NCBI GenBank assembly: GCA_017983495.1
Contig: JAGOBH010000007.1
Location: forward strand, 123,278 to 187,277
Direction: 5' to 3'
Length of the DNA: 64,000 nt
DNA from: Pyrinomonadaceae bacterium
Lineage (GTDB): Bacteria > Acidobacteriota > Blastocatellia > Pyrinomonadales > Pyrinomonadaceae
Shown piece by piece: positions 7,222-16,002 of the stretch. The position numbers were made by a program, and so were the translations under genes. Positions within the stretch are counted from its first letter, which is position 1; the number at the start of each line of letters is the position of its first letter. The notes beneath the pieces were generated by a model that had not been told where the DNA came from, did no database searches, and saw only the letters and a program-made list of their open reading frames with translations.

Positions 7222-7327
7222 CGGGAAAGAGAATTCCAGCTGCATAGAACTTGGCCGGCGACAGAACGTTGCCGGCCAAATGTTCTATCGGGAAAGAGAA
7301 AAGCGGGTCTCACCTAATTTGAGACCC
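7222..7327 (+). promoter_or_regulatory. Structured leader with two stem-loops and direct repeats
   Basis: A long stem-loop (7244-7288) pairs ATAGAAC-TTGGCCGGC with GCCGGCCAA-AT-GTTCTAT, 16 bp with a 2-nt bulge. It is flanked by two exact copies of CGGGAAAGAGAA (7222-7233, 7289-7300). A second hairpin, GGGTCTCA/TGAGACCC (7305-7327), ends 11 bp before the next start codon. No T-tract follows either hairpin, so this looks like a structured 5' leader more than a simple terminator. Confidence 0.5.
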
Positions 7328-7338
7328 AAAGGATCTAT

Positions 7339-9264
7339 ATGAAGAAAAGAAACTTAATATCACTAATTACACTGATCGTTACGACGTTCATTTTTACGGG
7401 ATATACGAATGCCCAGCAGGGAACTCCGTACCGCGTGACCGACCGTCAGGTTGAAAATCTGCTAACGCAGATCGAGACCAGGTCGAATGCATTTCGCGAT
7501 GTGATCGACAGGACGCTCGATAACAGCAATATCGACGACACTAACCGTGAAGATTCGATCAATCAAATGGTCGCAAATTTTGAGAACGCAACGGACAGTC
7601 TGAAAAGGAACTTTCAAGATCGCCGATCGACGTCGTCAGACGTCAGAGAAGTACTCAACCGTGCCGCATTGATCAATAGCTTTATGCGAAATAATCGCGT
7701 AACGCCCAATGCACAACGTCAGTGGACGATGCTTCGTACGGATCTCGACACACTGGCAGGTTACTATCGCGTCAACACAAACTGGAATGTCGTAACGCCC
7801 GTAAATAACGGCAATCAGTACAACTATACCGTTACTGATTATCAAATGCGCACACTGTTGAACCGCATCAAGCAGCGGAGCACAGCATTCCGCCAGAGTT
7901 TTGATCGTGCCAACAACTGGGGACGCGGCAATCAGTCGAACCAGGTTTCGGACGTTTACCGCAATATCACCGATTTTGACAATGCGGTGATCGCCCTCAG
8001 AAACGGCTTCACGAATCGAAACGCAAGCAGGTCGCAGCTCGACGCCGTGATGCAGTCGTCGTCTTTGATCAACACTTTTATCATCACAAATCGGACGAAT
8101 AATGACGTCACCAACAAGTGGACGCTTGTTCGCAACGATTTGAACACACTCGCAAGCTACTATCGCATGCCTTGGGATTGGAATAATCCGACGATGCCCG
8201 GCCAGCAGTATGGCGGCTTTGACCAGCGTTTGACGGGATCGTACCGTCTGAACACCGGGCTCAGCGACAACGTTACAACGGTCGTCGACCGAGCGATCGA
8301 GAATGCAAACTATGATCAGGCACAGACCGATCGCGTTCGACGCAACACCGAACGACGTCTGGCTTCGCCGGCAACGCTTAGTCTCGAAAAGAACGGGCAG
8401 CAGATAACGATGTCGTCCGCAAATGCGGCGGCAGTCTCGCTGAATGCCGATGGCGTTGTTCGAACTGAAACGTCGCCCAATGGCCGTACGGTCAGCGTCA
8501 GTGTTACGGCTACAAACCGCGACCTGACGATCAATTACGAGGGCGACCGTATGAACGACTACAATGTCGTATTCATGCCGACAAATAACGGGCAACTCCG
8601 TGTTACCCGCCGTTTGTATCTCGAAAACCAGAATCAGACTGTTACGGCAACCAGCGTGTATGACAAAATCAGCCAGACACCGCAGTGGGACACCCCTAAT
8701 TATCCGACTGGTACCGGCACAGCAAACGACAATTTTTATATACCGAATAACACAGCGATCATTGCGACGCTCGACACACCGCTTTCAACACGAACGGCGC
8801 GTGACGGAGACCGTTTTTCGATGACCGTAAATTCGCCGTCACAGTATGATGGTGCGGTGATCGAAGGCCGCGTTAACGGTGAGCGTTCGGGAGTGGTCTC
8901 GGGACGTGCCAATATGGCTCTCAGCTTTGAGACGATCCGTCTTCGTGACGGCCGGACGTTCCGTTTTGCCGGTATCGTCGATGGCGTTCGCGAGCGTAAC
9001 GGTAACACCGTCAACGTAAATAATGAGGGTTCGATCCGCGACGACAGTCAGACGACCAAGACGGTCACTCGAGCCGGTGTCGGTGCCATTCTAGGCGCTA
9101 TCATTGGTGCGATCGCCGGCGGTGGCCAGGGCGCCGCGATCGGTGCAGGCGTTGGAGCAGGAGCAGGTGCCGGAACTGTTGTATTACAGGGACGGGATAA
9201 TCTCGAACTCGACCGCGGTACGCAGTTCAGCATAACGGCGACTGCCCCGGCTAATATTCGGTAA
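7339..9264 (+). CDS. Secreted or periplasmic repeat protein with glycine zipper
   Basis: A 641-residue protein beginning with a signal peptide (cleavage near TNAQ, residue 26). Two homologous helical repeats follow (about 32-147 and 160-280), each starting YxVTDxQ and ending in LxTLAxYYR. A middle region (about 290-450) is Thr/Asn-rich and beta-like. A later domain carries a D-T-P-L-S-T-R-T-A-R-D-G-D-R-F-like segment (about 475-590). A C-terminal glycine zipper (GAILGAIIGAIAGGGQG, about 585-615) could insert in or pack on the outer membrane. I cannot give a function beyond envelope structure or integrity. AAAGGA precedes the start, just after a leader hairpin. A strong terminator follows 50 bp downstream. 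Confidence 0.7.
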   Translation: MKKRNLISLITLIVTTFIFTGYTNAQQGTPYRVTDRQVENLLTQIETRSNAFRDVIDRTLDNSNIDDTNREDSINQMVANFENATDSLKRNFQDRRSTSSDVREVLNRAALINSFMRNNRVTPNAQRQWTMLRTDLDTLAGYYRVNTNWNVVTPVNNGNQYNYTVTDYQMRTLLNRIKQRSTAFRQSFDRANNWGRGNQSNQVSDVYRNITDFDNAVIALRNGFTNRNASRSQLDAVMQSSSLINTFIITNRTNNDVTNKWTLVRNDLNTLASYYRMPWDWNNPTMPGQQYGGFDQRLTGSYRLNTGLSDNVTTVVDRAIENANYDQAQTDRVRRNTERRLASPATLSLEKNGQQITMSSANAAAVSLNADGVVRTETSPNGRTVSVSVTATNRDLTINYEGDRMNDYNVVFMPTNNGQLRVTRRLYLENQNQTVTATSVYDKISQTPQWDTPNYPTGTGTANDNFYIPNNTAIIATLDTPLSTRTARDGDRFSMTVNSPSQYDGAVIEGRVNGERSGVVSGRANMALSFETIRLRDGRTFRFAGIVDGVRERNGNTVNVNNEGSIRDDSQTTKTVTRAGVGAILGAIIGAIAGGGQGAAIGAGVGAGAGAGTVVLQGRDNLELDRGTQFSITATAPANIR

Positions 9265-9313
9265 CGCAGATCGATCAAATTTGCGTTCTTGAACGGACCT
9301 GTTCGAGATGAGC

Positions 9314-9350
9314 AAGGACCGGCCGTTTCAATTCGGCCGGTCCTTATTTT
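9314..9350 (+). terminator. Rho-independent terminator
   Basis: A perfect 12-bp stem, AAGGACCGGCCG / CGGCCGGTCCTT, with an 8-nt loop and then ATTTT. It ends the glycine-zipper gene just before the convergent glnE. Confidence 0.85.
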
Positions 9351-9359
9351 GTAAAACGG

Positions 9360-12080
9360 CTAGTTGACGATCGCGTCAAATGCACCGCGAATTGCAATGC
9401 GGACGAGGGTAAGTTGTTCCAGCAGGTCGGCGGGCGATGTCAGGTCCATACGTTCCGCGATCATCGCAAGAGCGGCCTGATTTCCGGTCGAAAGCCTTGT
9501 GGTGCGGCCGATCGTAAGCCGGATATTGTGGTCGAGTCTCGAAAGAAACGCATAGCCTTCGCGAAGGGCACCAAGGTGCGAATCATCCGGTAACTTCTCG
9601 ATCAAACGGTCGAGCATCGCAATAGTCGACCGGTCGTCATTGCGGGTAACAGATTCGCCGTCAGGAATATTGTGCCTGAGCTGCAAAAAACGCATCGCAA
9701 AATACACATCGAGCATTCCGCCGTAGCCATATTTGATGTCGACGTCCGTACCGCGACGCAGACGGGCACGCTGTGTTTGGAGAGCAAGACGAACGCGGCG
9801 GGTTTCGGCGGCGAGTTCTGAGGCGTCGATCGCAGCGGCCCGTTCGTGAATGATCCGGCGGGTTTCACTTTCGACGGACCCCGCAAGTGCCAGATCTCCG
9901 CCGACCGCTCGCAGCTTGACGAACGCAAGCATCTCCCACGCCGCGGCGTGCTCACGCATATAGGCAAGGAACATCTCCCGAGACGTAGCACTCATGCCTT
10001 TCGAACCGTATGGACGCAGTCGAAGGTCGACACGGTACAAGTTGCCGTCGCGGGTCATCGACGAGACGGCCGTGACGAATAGTTCGACGGCACGGCTGTA
10101 AAACTCGGAGGAATTGACGCCATCGCCAAGCGGCTGAGCGTCGTCGTAAACCATTATCAGATCGAGGTCCGAGTCGTAGTCGAGCCCGCGCCCACCGAGT
10201 TTTCCGAGAGCGAGCATGGCAAGGTGGAGCCCTTTGTCAGCCGAGCGGTAACGCAGGGCGAGTTCGTCACGTACCGCGTCGAGAGCCGCCGCGATCGTAG
10301 CTTCGGCAAGTGAAGTCTGCAGGCGTTTTGCTTCGGCGATCGTAATTGTTTCGAATACATCGCGAACGACGATCGCGAGCAAAAGACGCGACCACGTCTG
10401 ACGCATCGACGATATCCGAGTCCCAAATCCGCCCGGCGTTCGGGCCGCGGCCAGCATCGCCGTATGATAGTCGGGTTCGGGCTGAACAACGTGCGGATCG
10501 GGTAGGCCGGCCGCAAGCTGTGGATTTGCGGCAAGCATTGCGGCAAAATGCGGCGACACGTGCGAAAGCCTTTCAAGCACGGTCAACTCGGCGTCGGTCG
10601 CAGTAAATTCGACGTCCGATTTTTCGATCGACGCCATGACATGCGAACGTGTGCGTTCGGCGGCATTCGGCACCGAGGTCGAGTGGATCGAGTATGCGGG
10701 GTCGGCTGCTTCGCCAAAGACGCGGGCAAAGACGCGTGCGACATTTTCCGTATGTAGATTCAGATCTGCCTCAAAATCACCGCCCGACGCAAATGTGACG
10801 CGGCTCGCAAGCAACTGACGCTTTTCCGCATCGTCCGGGACAGTATGCGTCTGAATGCCGTTCTCCATCTGTAGGACGTGTTCGGTGCGGCGAAGAAATT
10901 CATAGGCGGCGGACAGTTCGGAGAGTTCGGTGTCGCTCAGATGGCGTCTGTCAGCAAGCCGCGTCAGACTGATCAATGTGTGAGGACTGCGGAGCCAGCG
11001 ATCGTCGCCGCCGTGGGCAAGCTGCAAGGCCTGTGCGAGAAACTCGATCTCGCGAATGCCGCCGCGGCCGAGTTTGACGTTAAATCCGCGCCGATCGGTC
11101 TGCTCGCGGTCGATCTTTTCTTTAGACAGCCGGACGTTTGCCAGTGCCTCTTCGACCGTTTCGTCCGATTCAAAGACGAGCGGCTCGACCTCGGCGAAAA
11201 ACTCTTTGAAAAGCTCGGTGTCACCCGCACATCCGCGTGAGCGGATCAGCACCTGGCGTTCCCACGGCCGAGCCTCTGTGCGATGATATCGGACAGTGTC
11301 GGCAACGGACATCGCGAGAGCACCCATCGAACCGTGCGGCCGCAGACGGAGATCGACGCGGTAAGCCGCACCTTCGCCGGTTTGCTGGCCGACGAGTTTG
11401 GACGTAAATTCGGCAAGCTTTACGAAATATTCGCGGTTTGTCACCGATCCGCGACTGCCGCTGCCGGATGTCATCCCGTCATTCGAATAAAAGAATATCA
11501 GATCGATATCCGACGAATAATTGAGCTCGCGGGAGCCGAGCTTGCCGAGCGCGGTGATGCAAAAGCGTGCGGGACGGAGTCGGCCTTTTTCGTCCGTCTC
11601 CTGAGGCTGGCCAAACCGGTTATCGATCTCGCGGCGGGCGTGCTTGAGCGCCGATTCGAGGATCGCGTCGGCGAGATGCGATATTTCCTCGGTGATCTCA
11701 GCGATGGTCGCGAGCCGTCTGATGTCACGCAGATAAATACGGAGAAGTTCGCGGCGTCGAAACCGGGCGAATAGCACCTGCGGTTCGAGCTGCGAATGGG
11801 TCATCGAAAAGCGAGCGAGCGATTCGAGCAGTTCTTCTTTTCCTCGAACGCTGCTGTCTCGCCGCTTTCGGCCGAGCCACCACAAATATTCGGGATTCTG
11901 AAGCAAGGTCGTCGCCAGTAGCGGTGAGAACGCCGCAAGAGTGAGCACGTCCGACAAGAGACCTTCGTCGCGGCCGAGTTTTACGGCAGCCGCAGCATGC
12001 TTTTCGGCAAGCTGTTCGAGAAACCGACGTGCTCCGGCCGGGTCGGGCAAGCCGCTGATCAAATGTTCGTCAATGTTCAT
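9360..12080 (-). CDS. glnE: Glutamine synthetase adenylyltransferase/adenylyl-removing enzyme
   Basis: A 906-residue bifunctional enzyme that adenylylates and de-adenylylates glutamine synthetase according to nitrogen status, normally in response to PII. Two nucleotidyltransferase domains are clear: GSRELNYSSDIDL (182-194) in the adenylyl-removing half and GGRGLDYDSDLDL (629-641) in the adenylylating half, each with the DxD metal ligands. GRGGIREIEFLAQ (339-351) is the conserved motif between them. The length fits the family (about 950). Its ATG overlaps the stop codon of the upstream AAA+ regulator as ATGA, so the two are translationally coupled, which points to a nitrogen role for that regulator. 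No glutamine synthetase or PII gene lies in this window. Confidence 0.93.
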   Translation of the reverse strand: MNIDEHLISGLPDPAGARRFLEQLAEKHAAAAVKLGRDEGLLSDVLTLAAFSPLLATTLLQNPEYLWWLGRKRRDSSVRGKEELLESLARFSMTHSQLEPQVLFARFRRRELLRIYLRDIRRLATIAEITEEISHLADAILESALKHARREIDNRFGQPQETDEKGRLRPARFCITALGKLGSRELNYSSDIDLIFFYSNDGMTSGSGSRGSVTNREYFVKLAEFTSKLVGQQTGEGAAYRVDLRLRPHGSMGALAMSVADTVRYHRTEARPWERQVLIRSRGCAGDTELFKEFFAEVEPLVFESDETVEEALANVRLSKEKIDREQTDRRGFNVKLGRGGIREIEFLAQALQLAHGGDDRWLRSPHTLISLTRLADRRHLSDTELSELSAAYEFLRRTEHVLQMENGIQTHTVPDDAEKRQLLASRVTFASGGDFEADLNLHTENVARVFARVFGEAADPAYSIHSTSVPNAAERTRSHVMASIEKSDVEFTATDAELTVLERLSHVSPHFAAMLAANPQLAAGLPDPHVVQPEPDYHTAMLAAARTPGGFGTRISSMRQTWSRLLLAIVVRDVFETITIAEAKRLQTSLAEATIAAALDAVRDELALRYRSADKGLHLAMLALGKLGGRGLDYDSDLDLIMVYDDAQPLGDGVNSSEFYSRAVELFVTAVSSMTRDGNLYRVDLRLRPYGSKGMSATSREMFLAYMREHAAAWEMLAFVKLRAVGGDLALAGSVESETRRIIHERAAAIDASELAAETRRVRLALQTQRARLRRGTDVDIKYGYGGMLDVYFAMRFLQLRHNIPDGESVTRNDDRSTIAMLDRLIEKLPDDSHLGALREGYAFLSRLDHNIRLTIGRTTRLSTGNQAALAMIAERMDLTSPADLLEQLTLVRIAIRGAFDAIVN

Positions 12081-13573
12081 CCTCGGAAGCGTTTCGGGTC
12101 GATACCGTAATTCTTTATCTTATAGCCTAATATCCGCTCGGTCGAATCAAGCATTTTCGCGGCTCGTGCGATGTTCCCGCGCGTCGATTTAAGCGTGTCC
12201 TGGATCAGGTCGCTCTCAAACGCCTCGACGGCAGAGGCGAGCGTGATACGCGTTTCGGTTCCACTGTTTTCAGCTGTTTGCAGCGTCGGCGGCAAATGAT
12301 GCCCATGAATGACGTTGGAATCGCAAACAAGCACGGCGTGTTCGATAACATTCTCGAGTTCGCGGACATTGCCGGGAAAATGATACGCCGTCAGCATGTC
12401 GATCGCGGGCGTCGAAATGCGGCGGACCCGCTTGCCGTGCTCGCGTTCGTATTTTTCGACAAAATGCTCGGCCAGAAGCAGAATGTCCGATTTGCGTTCG
12501 CGAAGCGGCGGCAGACTGATGGTGAAGGCGTTCAGCCGGTAAAAGAGATCCTCGCGAAACGACGAGGCCGCGATCTCGTCCTCAAGCCGCATCCCAGATG
12601 CTGTGATAAGGCGGATATTGACCCGAACAGTCTCAGAGCCGTCTGCACGCTCGATCTCGCTCGACTCAATGACGCGGAGCAGTTTCGCCTGTGCCGTCAG
12701 AGGAAGATCGCCGACCTCATCGATGTAGAGCGTGCCGCCATCCGCCTGTTCGATACGCCCTTTTCGAGGCTTGCCGGCGACCATCTCGCCGCCGAATAAC
12801 TCACGTTCGACCGTGGCATCGGGAAGTGCGGAGCAACTAACCTTTACGAACGGCCGTTTTGAACGCAGGCTGTTGTAATGGATGGCATTCGCGATCAACT
12901 CCTTGCCGGTGCCGCCCTCGCCGCGAAGCAGGACTGTTGCGTTCGAACGCGCAACCTGTTCGGCAAGTCCGTAAACCTGACGCATCTGACTCGAATTGCC
13001 GACAAGACGGTGAAATTCGTACTTGGTCTTAAGTTCCTGTTTGAGCAGGGTGTTTTCCTCGGCAAGCTTCCGGCTCTCTTCGGAAACGGTCTGTTCGATA
13101 CGCATCGCTTGAGCAATGAGTGCCGCAATTACCCTGAGTAGCTTTATCGTCTCGTTCTCGGAGGCCGGCGACGAGGCGGGAAAGGCGACAGCAAGCATTC
13201 CGACGCCAACCGATCTGACGACGAGCGGCACTGCAATAAGTGCTTGGGCTCCGGTACCGAAGGAAAGAAAATTCAGGACACGATCCTGACCGAGTTCGTC
13301 GATGACGAAAGGCGAGACGATATGGTTGATCTTCCAGAGATTGCTCTTGGCGATCCGCTCCTCAAGTCGCCGAAAATCCGCGGCCCCGAGGCCGCTGGCG
13401 GCAATGATCTCAGCAACATCACTGTCACGCCGGCGTCGAACCACAAATGCGAACCGACCCCCAAGTACGCGATTGAGATTCTCCACGACCGAAGCCGATC
13501 CGGCACGGATGCCTTCAGCGTCGCCCAACGACGCTGCCGCACGGGCGATAAACTCAATTCGATCAAACTTCAT
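12077..13573 (-). CDS. NifA/NtrC-type AAA+ regulator lacking GAFTGA
   Basis: A 498-residue protein with an N-terminal GAF domain (about 20-165), a AAA+ core and a C-terminal Fis-type helix-turn-helix (about 450-498, ending LGYKIKNYGI as in NifA). Walker A is GEGGTGKE (218-225), Walker B GGTLYIDEVGD (279-289), and the arginine-finger region FREDLFYRLN is present. The sigma-54 contact loop is abnormal: after ELFG (258-261) the usual HEKGAFTGA is replaced by GEMVAGKP, about four residues shorter. It may therefore not activate sigma-54 polymerase and could work with sigma-70, as TyrR does. ATG 13573 is preferred over a TTG three codons earlier. It is coupled to glnE. Confidence 0.88.
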   Translation of the reverse strand: MKFDRIEFIARAAASLGDAEGIRAGSASVVENLNRVLGGRFAFVVRRRRDSDVAEIIAASGLGAADFRRLEERIAKSNLWKINHIVSPFVIDELGQDRVLNFLSFGTGAQALIAVPLVVRSVGVGMLAVAFPASSPASENETIKLLRVIAALIAQAMRIEQTVSEESRKLAEENTLLKQELKTKYEFHRLVGNSSQMRQVYGLAEQVARSNATVLLRGEGGTGKELIANAIHYNSLRSKRPFVKVSCSALPDATVERELFGGEMVAGKPRKGRIEQADGGTLYIDEVGDLPLTAQAKLLRVIESSEIERADGSETVRVNIRLITASGMRLEDEIAASSFREDLFYRLNAFTISLPPLRERKSDILLLAEHFVEKYEREHGKRVRRISTPAIDMLTAYHFPGNVRELENVIEHAVLVCDSNVIHGHHLPPTLQTAENSGTETRITLASAVEAFESDLIQDTLKSTRGNIARAAKMLDSTERILGYKIKNYGIDPKRFRG

Positions 13574-13642
13574 TTCCGACAAAATTGTAGGTTATTGAGA
13601 GCGGGCGGTAAAATCGGCGGAGCGATGAGTTAGAATCAACTA

Positions 13643-14542
13643 ATGGACAGCCGCATCGAGATCAAGGCAGGGAACGAGCATTTCAAGGTGCGGCTTGACG
13701 ATTTCCTCTTCGATAAATTCAACGGACTGAGCAAGATGTATCTGCGCGAGATCGTCAAGAACGAACGCTGCGAGGTCAACGGGCGTGCCGAGAATATCGG
13801 ATATAAGCTGCGTCCAAACGACCTGATAGAAATTCACATCGATACGACCCGCGAAACCGCGATGCGGCCGGAAAATGTACCGGTCGATATCGTTTTTGAA
13901 GACGAACATTTGCTAGTTGTTAATAAGCCTGCCGGAACGCTCGTCCACCCTACGCACCGCGATAAGAGCGGTACGCTTCTCAATGCACTCGCTTACCACC
14001 TGAATCGCGGAAAGATCGAAGCTGACGTTTCCGGCATTGATACGACAGCGTTCATTCGTGCCGGGCTGATCCATCGGCTCGACAAACATACGTCCGGGCT
14101 GATGGTGGTTGCGAAAACCGCTCGAACGCACAGGATACTGGCGGATCATTTCAAGCGGAAGTTTGTCGAAAAGCGGTATCTCGCACTGGTCAATGGTGTG
14201 ATCAATGACGGTGAAGGAACGATAAACGCTCCCATCGGCCGATTCGCCGAACTGAAGTTTTGGGATATCAAGGCGGACGGTAAACATGCGGAGACGCGGT
14301 TTTGGGTCAGGGAACGGCGGGAGCGGTCAACGCTCCTGGAACTTGAGCCGGTAACGGGCCGAACAAATCAGCTCCGGATACATTGCTCGTCCATCGGACA
14401 CCCCATTGTCGGTGATGTGGACCGCGGCGGCCCTGCCCATTCACGGCTCTGTCTTCACGCGTGGAAACTCACATTTCGCCACCCGAACGGCGGCGAGCCG
14501 ATGACATTCGAAAGACCCATCGAATTTGAAGACCCTGATTAA
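13643..14542 (+). CDS. RluA/RluD-family pseudouridine synthase
   Basis: A 299-residue enzyme that converts uridine to pseudouridine in structured RNA, probably 23S rRNA. An N-terminal S4 RNA-binding domain (about 15-75) precedes the catalytic domain. HRLDKHTSGL (144-153) holds the catalytic Asp147, and KRYLALVNG and GRTNQLRIH are further family motifs. Its exact target (RluC, RluD or RluA type) cannot be decided from this sequence. It is divergent from the regulator-glnE unit, and its 3' end overlaps the convergent protease gene by 4 bp. The upstream gap is short (69 bp to the regulator start), so both promoters share it. Confidence 0.88.
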   Translation: MDSRIEIKAGNEHFKVRLDDFLFDKFNGLSKMYLREIVKNERCEVNGRAENIGYKLRPNDLIEIHIDTTRETAMRPENVPVDIVFEDEHLLVVNKPAGTLVHPTHRDKSGTLLNALAYHLNRGKIEADVSGIDTTAFIRAGLIHRLDKHTSGLMVVAKTARTHRILADHFKRKFVEKRYLALVNGVINDGEGTINAPIGRFAELKFWDIKADGKHAETRFWVRERRERSTLLELEPVTGRTNQLRIHCSSIGHPIVGDVDRGGPAHSRLCLHAWKLTFRHPNGGEPMTFERPIEFEDPD

Positions 14543-15564
14543 TTTCCCGAAGTCAGCACGATATCAAACGCCTTTTTGCCTGTGCCGGTCTTGAATCGCA
14601 CACTCGCCGCGTACGATTTGCCCGCTTCGAGCTGCCAACAGCCTTCGCCGTAGCCGTCGTAATACAGGCCGTCGGTGTACAGCGTGTTCGACCAGATCTT
14701 GAAGCAATATGTGCCGGTAGTATTGAAGGTCCATGAATTGCTCACAGTTGTCCTGTTCTCATTCAACGCAAAATCCCGCCTGATATTATTCGACCCAAAC
14801 TGCATAATAATATGCTCCCAGCGTTGGCCGGCGGCCGTGTTGAGCGTGTCGGTGATGGTGAGACGGCCGGGCGTGACAGACGGTTTTGGCGGCGTCACGG
14901 GTACCGCGGAACGTGCTCCATATAGGATCTGGATGCCTTTGATATCGAGCGGACTGAGGCGGCCGTCATTATTCCAACGCGGGTTGCAATAGTTCATGAC
15001 CGAATCAGGGTCGTATGCCGTCAGCAGCAGGCCGCCGCTTTTGCTCTTTTCGGCGTTACAGGTCGAATCGGCCCTGTCTTGTTCGTGCATCAGTCCAAGT
15101 GCGTGGCCAAATTCATGCACCGCGATGGAAGTGATACAGGCATATCGCCGATTTTCGGCCTGACAGCCCGGAGAGAAGTTCCGGAATGTAAAGTTCAACT
15201 CCATTCCGTTCCTATCGCCGTCAAGAAAGCGGCCGATCCCGGAATTTGAACGTGTGTCGGCAATAAGGATGCGGATTCCCTTAGCGTTGGTCGTACATTG
15301 AGCCCATCCGTAGAAATTGACTTTGGCGGCTCTCCCCCATGTAGTGAGAATCGTGTTCCGGACGGAAAGTGTCTCGTTCTGCCAACCGGCGGGATTTTCC
15401 CAGCAAACGGGAACATACGTGATGCCGTCGCTGCTTGCGGGCCATTGCCATCCGGGGCCGGTATTTGCGTTTGCCCGAGCGGACGACTGGGCATTTGTCG
15501 CTGCAGACGCGACGAAGATCGCCAATAAAACAAATGCTGTGCGGTGCAGAAATTCGATCGTCAT
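14539..15564 (-). CDS. Secreted metzincin-type zinc metalloprotease
   Basis: A 341-residue secreted protease. The signal peptide ends near residue 26 (TNAQ). The catalytic domain has the metzincin zinc site HEFGHALGLMH (150-160) and the Met-turn SVMNYC (188-193), and four or more cysteines could form disulfides. A second domain (about 225-341) is beta-rich, with WTFNTTGTYCFKIW and a GEGCW segment; it resembles a pre-peptidase or carbohydrate-binding sandwich and probably helps secretion or substrate binding. No propeptide is evident. It overlaps the convergent pseudouridine synthase gene by 4 bp. The substrate is unknown. Confidence 0.82.
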   Translation of the reverse strand: MTIEFLHRTAFVLLAIFVASAATNAQSSARANANTGPGWQWPASSDGITYVPVCWENPAGWQNETLSVRNTILTTWGRAAKVNFYGWAQCTTNAKGIRILIADTRSNSGIGRFLDGDRNGMELNFTFRNFSPGCQAENRRYACITSIAVHEFGHALGLMHEQDRADSTCNAEKSKSGGLLLTAYDPDSVMNYCNPRWNNDGRLSPLDIKGIQILYGARSAVPVTPPKPSVTPGRLTITDTLNTAAGQRWEHIIMQFGSNNIRRDFALNENRTTVSNSWTFNTTGTYCFKIWSNTLYTDGLYYDGYGEGCWQLEAGKSYAASVRFKTGTGKKAFDIVLTSGN

Positions 15565-16002
15565 ACTGATCCTCAGTCAAAGGGTATATTTACGATCGCG
15601 AGCGGTTAAACCGCAGCACACCCGCGAGGTCTTGAGCGTATTGATGCCGGCCCTAATTATCCGGGTTGGCAACGATTTTTCTCGACTGATTATTCAAACT
15701 AAAAGATCAGTGAATTACAGATCCCAAAAAGCGGAAAAGGCACCGCATGCGTCTCCCACACCGCATACGGCACCTTTCCCAGTTTAGGAACATTCACTGG
15801 TCACGTCTCCCACACCGCAACCGGTTACTTGCGCTCCTGGTTTGGATAGTATCGGCGGGGAGCCTCAACCATCCGCAAGAAATATAGCGCGCACTATTTG
15901 GCTGTGCAAGTACAATACCTATAGATTCGGCTAAAACCACAACAAAAAGCTATAATATCCGTCAAAACTGCATAATCTCGATTGATTTGGCTTTTTGCCG
16001 GC
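15565..16002. other. Intergenic region with 16-bp direct repeats
   Basis: A 438-bp gap between two minus-strand genes. It contains an imperfect inverted repeat (about 15733-15780) and two exact copies of CGTCTCCCACACCGCA. The right part (15880-15990) is AT-rich and may hold the promoter-distal end of the amidohydrolase transcript. I see no gene in it. Confidence 0.55.
15750..15819. repeat. Direct repeat CGTCTCCCACACCGCA, two copies
   Basis: Exact 16-bp copies at 15750-15765 and 15804-15819, 54 bp apart. The first copy lies in the loop and right arm of an imperfect inverted repeat (AAAGGCACCGCATGCG against CCGCATACGGCACCTTT). It may be a dispersed intergenic repeat or a pair of regulator sites upstream of the metalloprotease gene. 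Confidence 0.6.
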
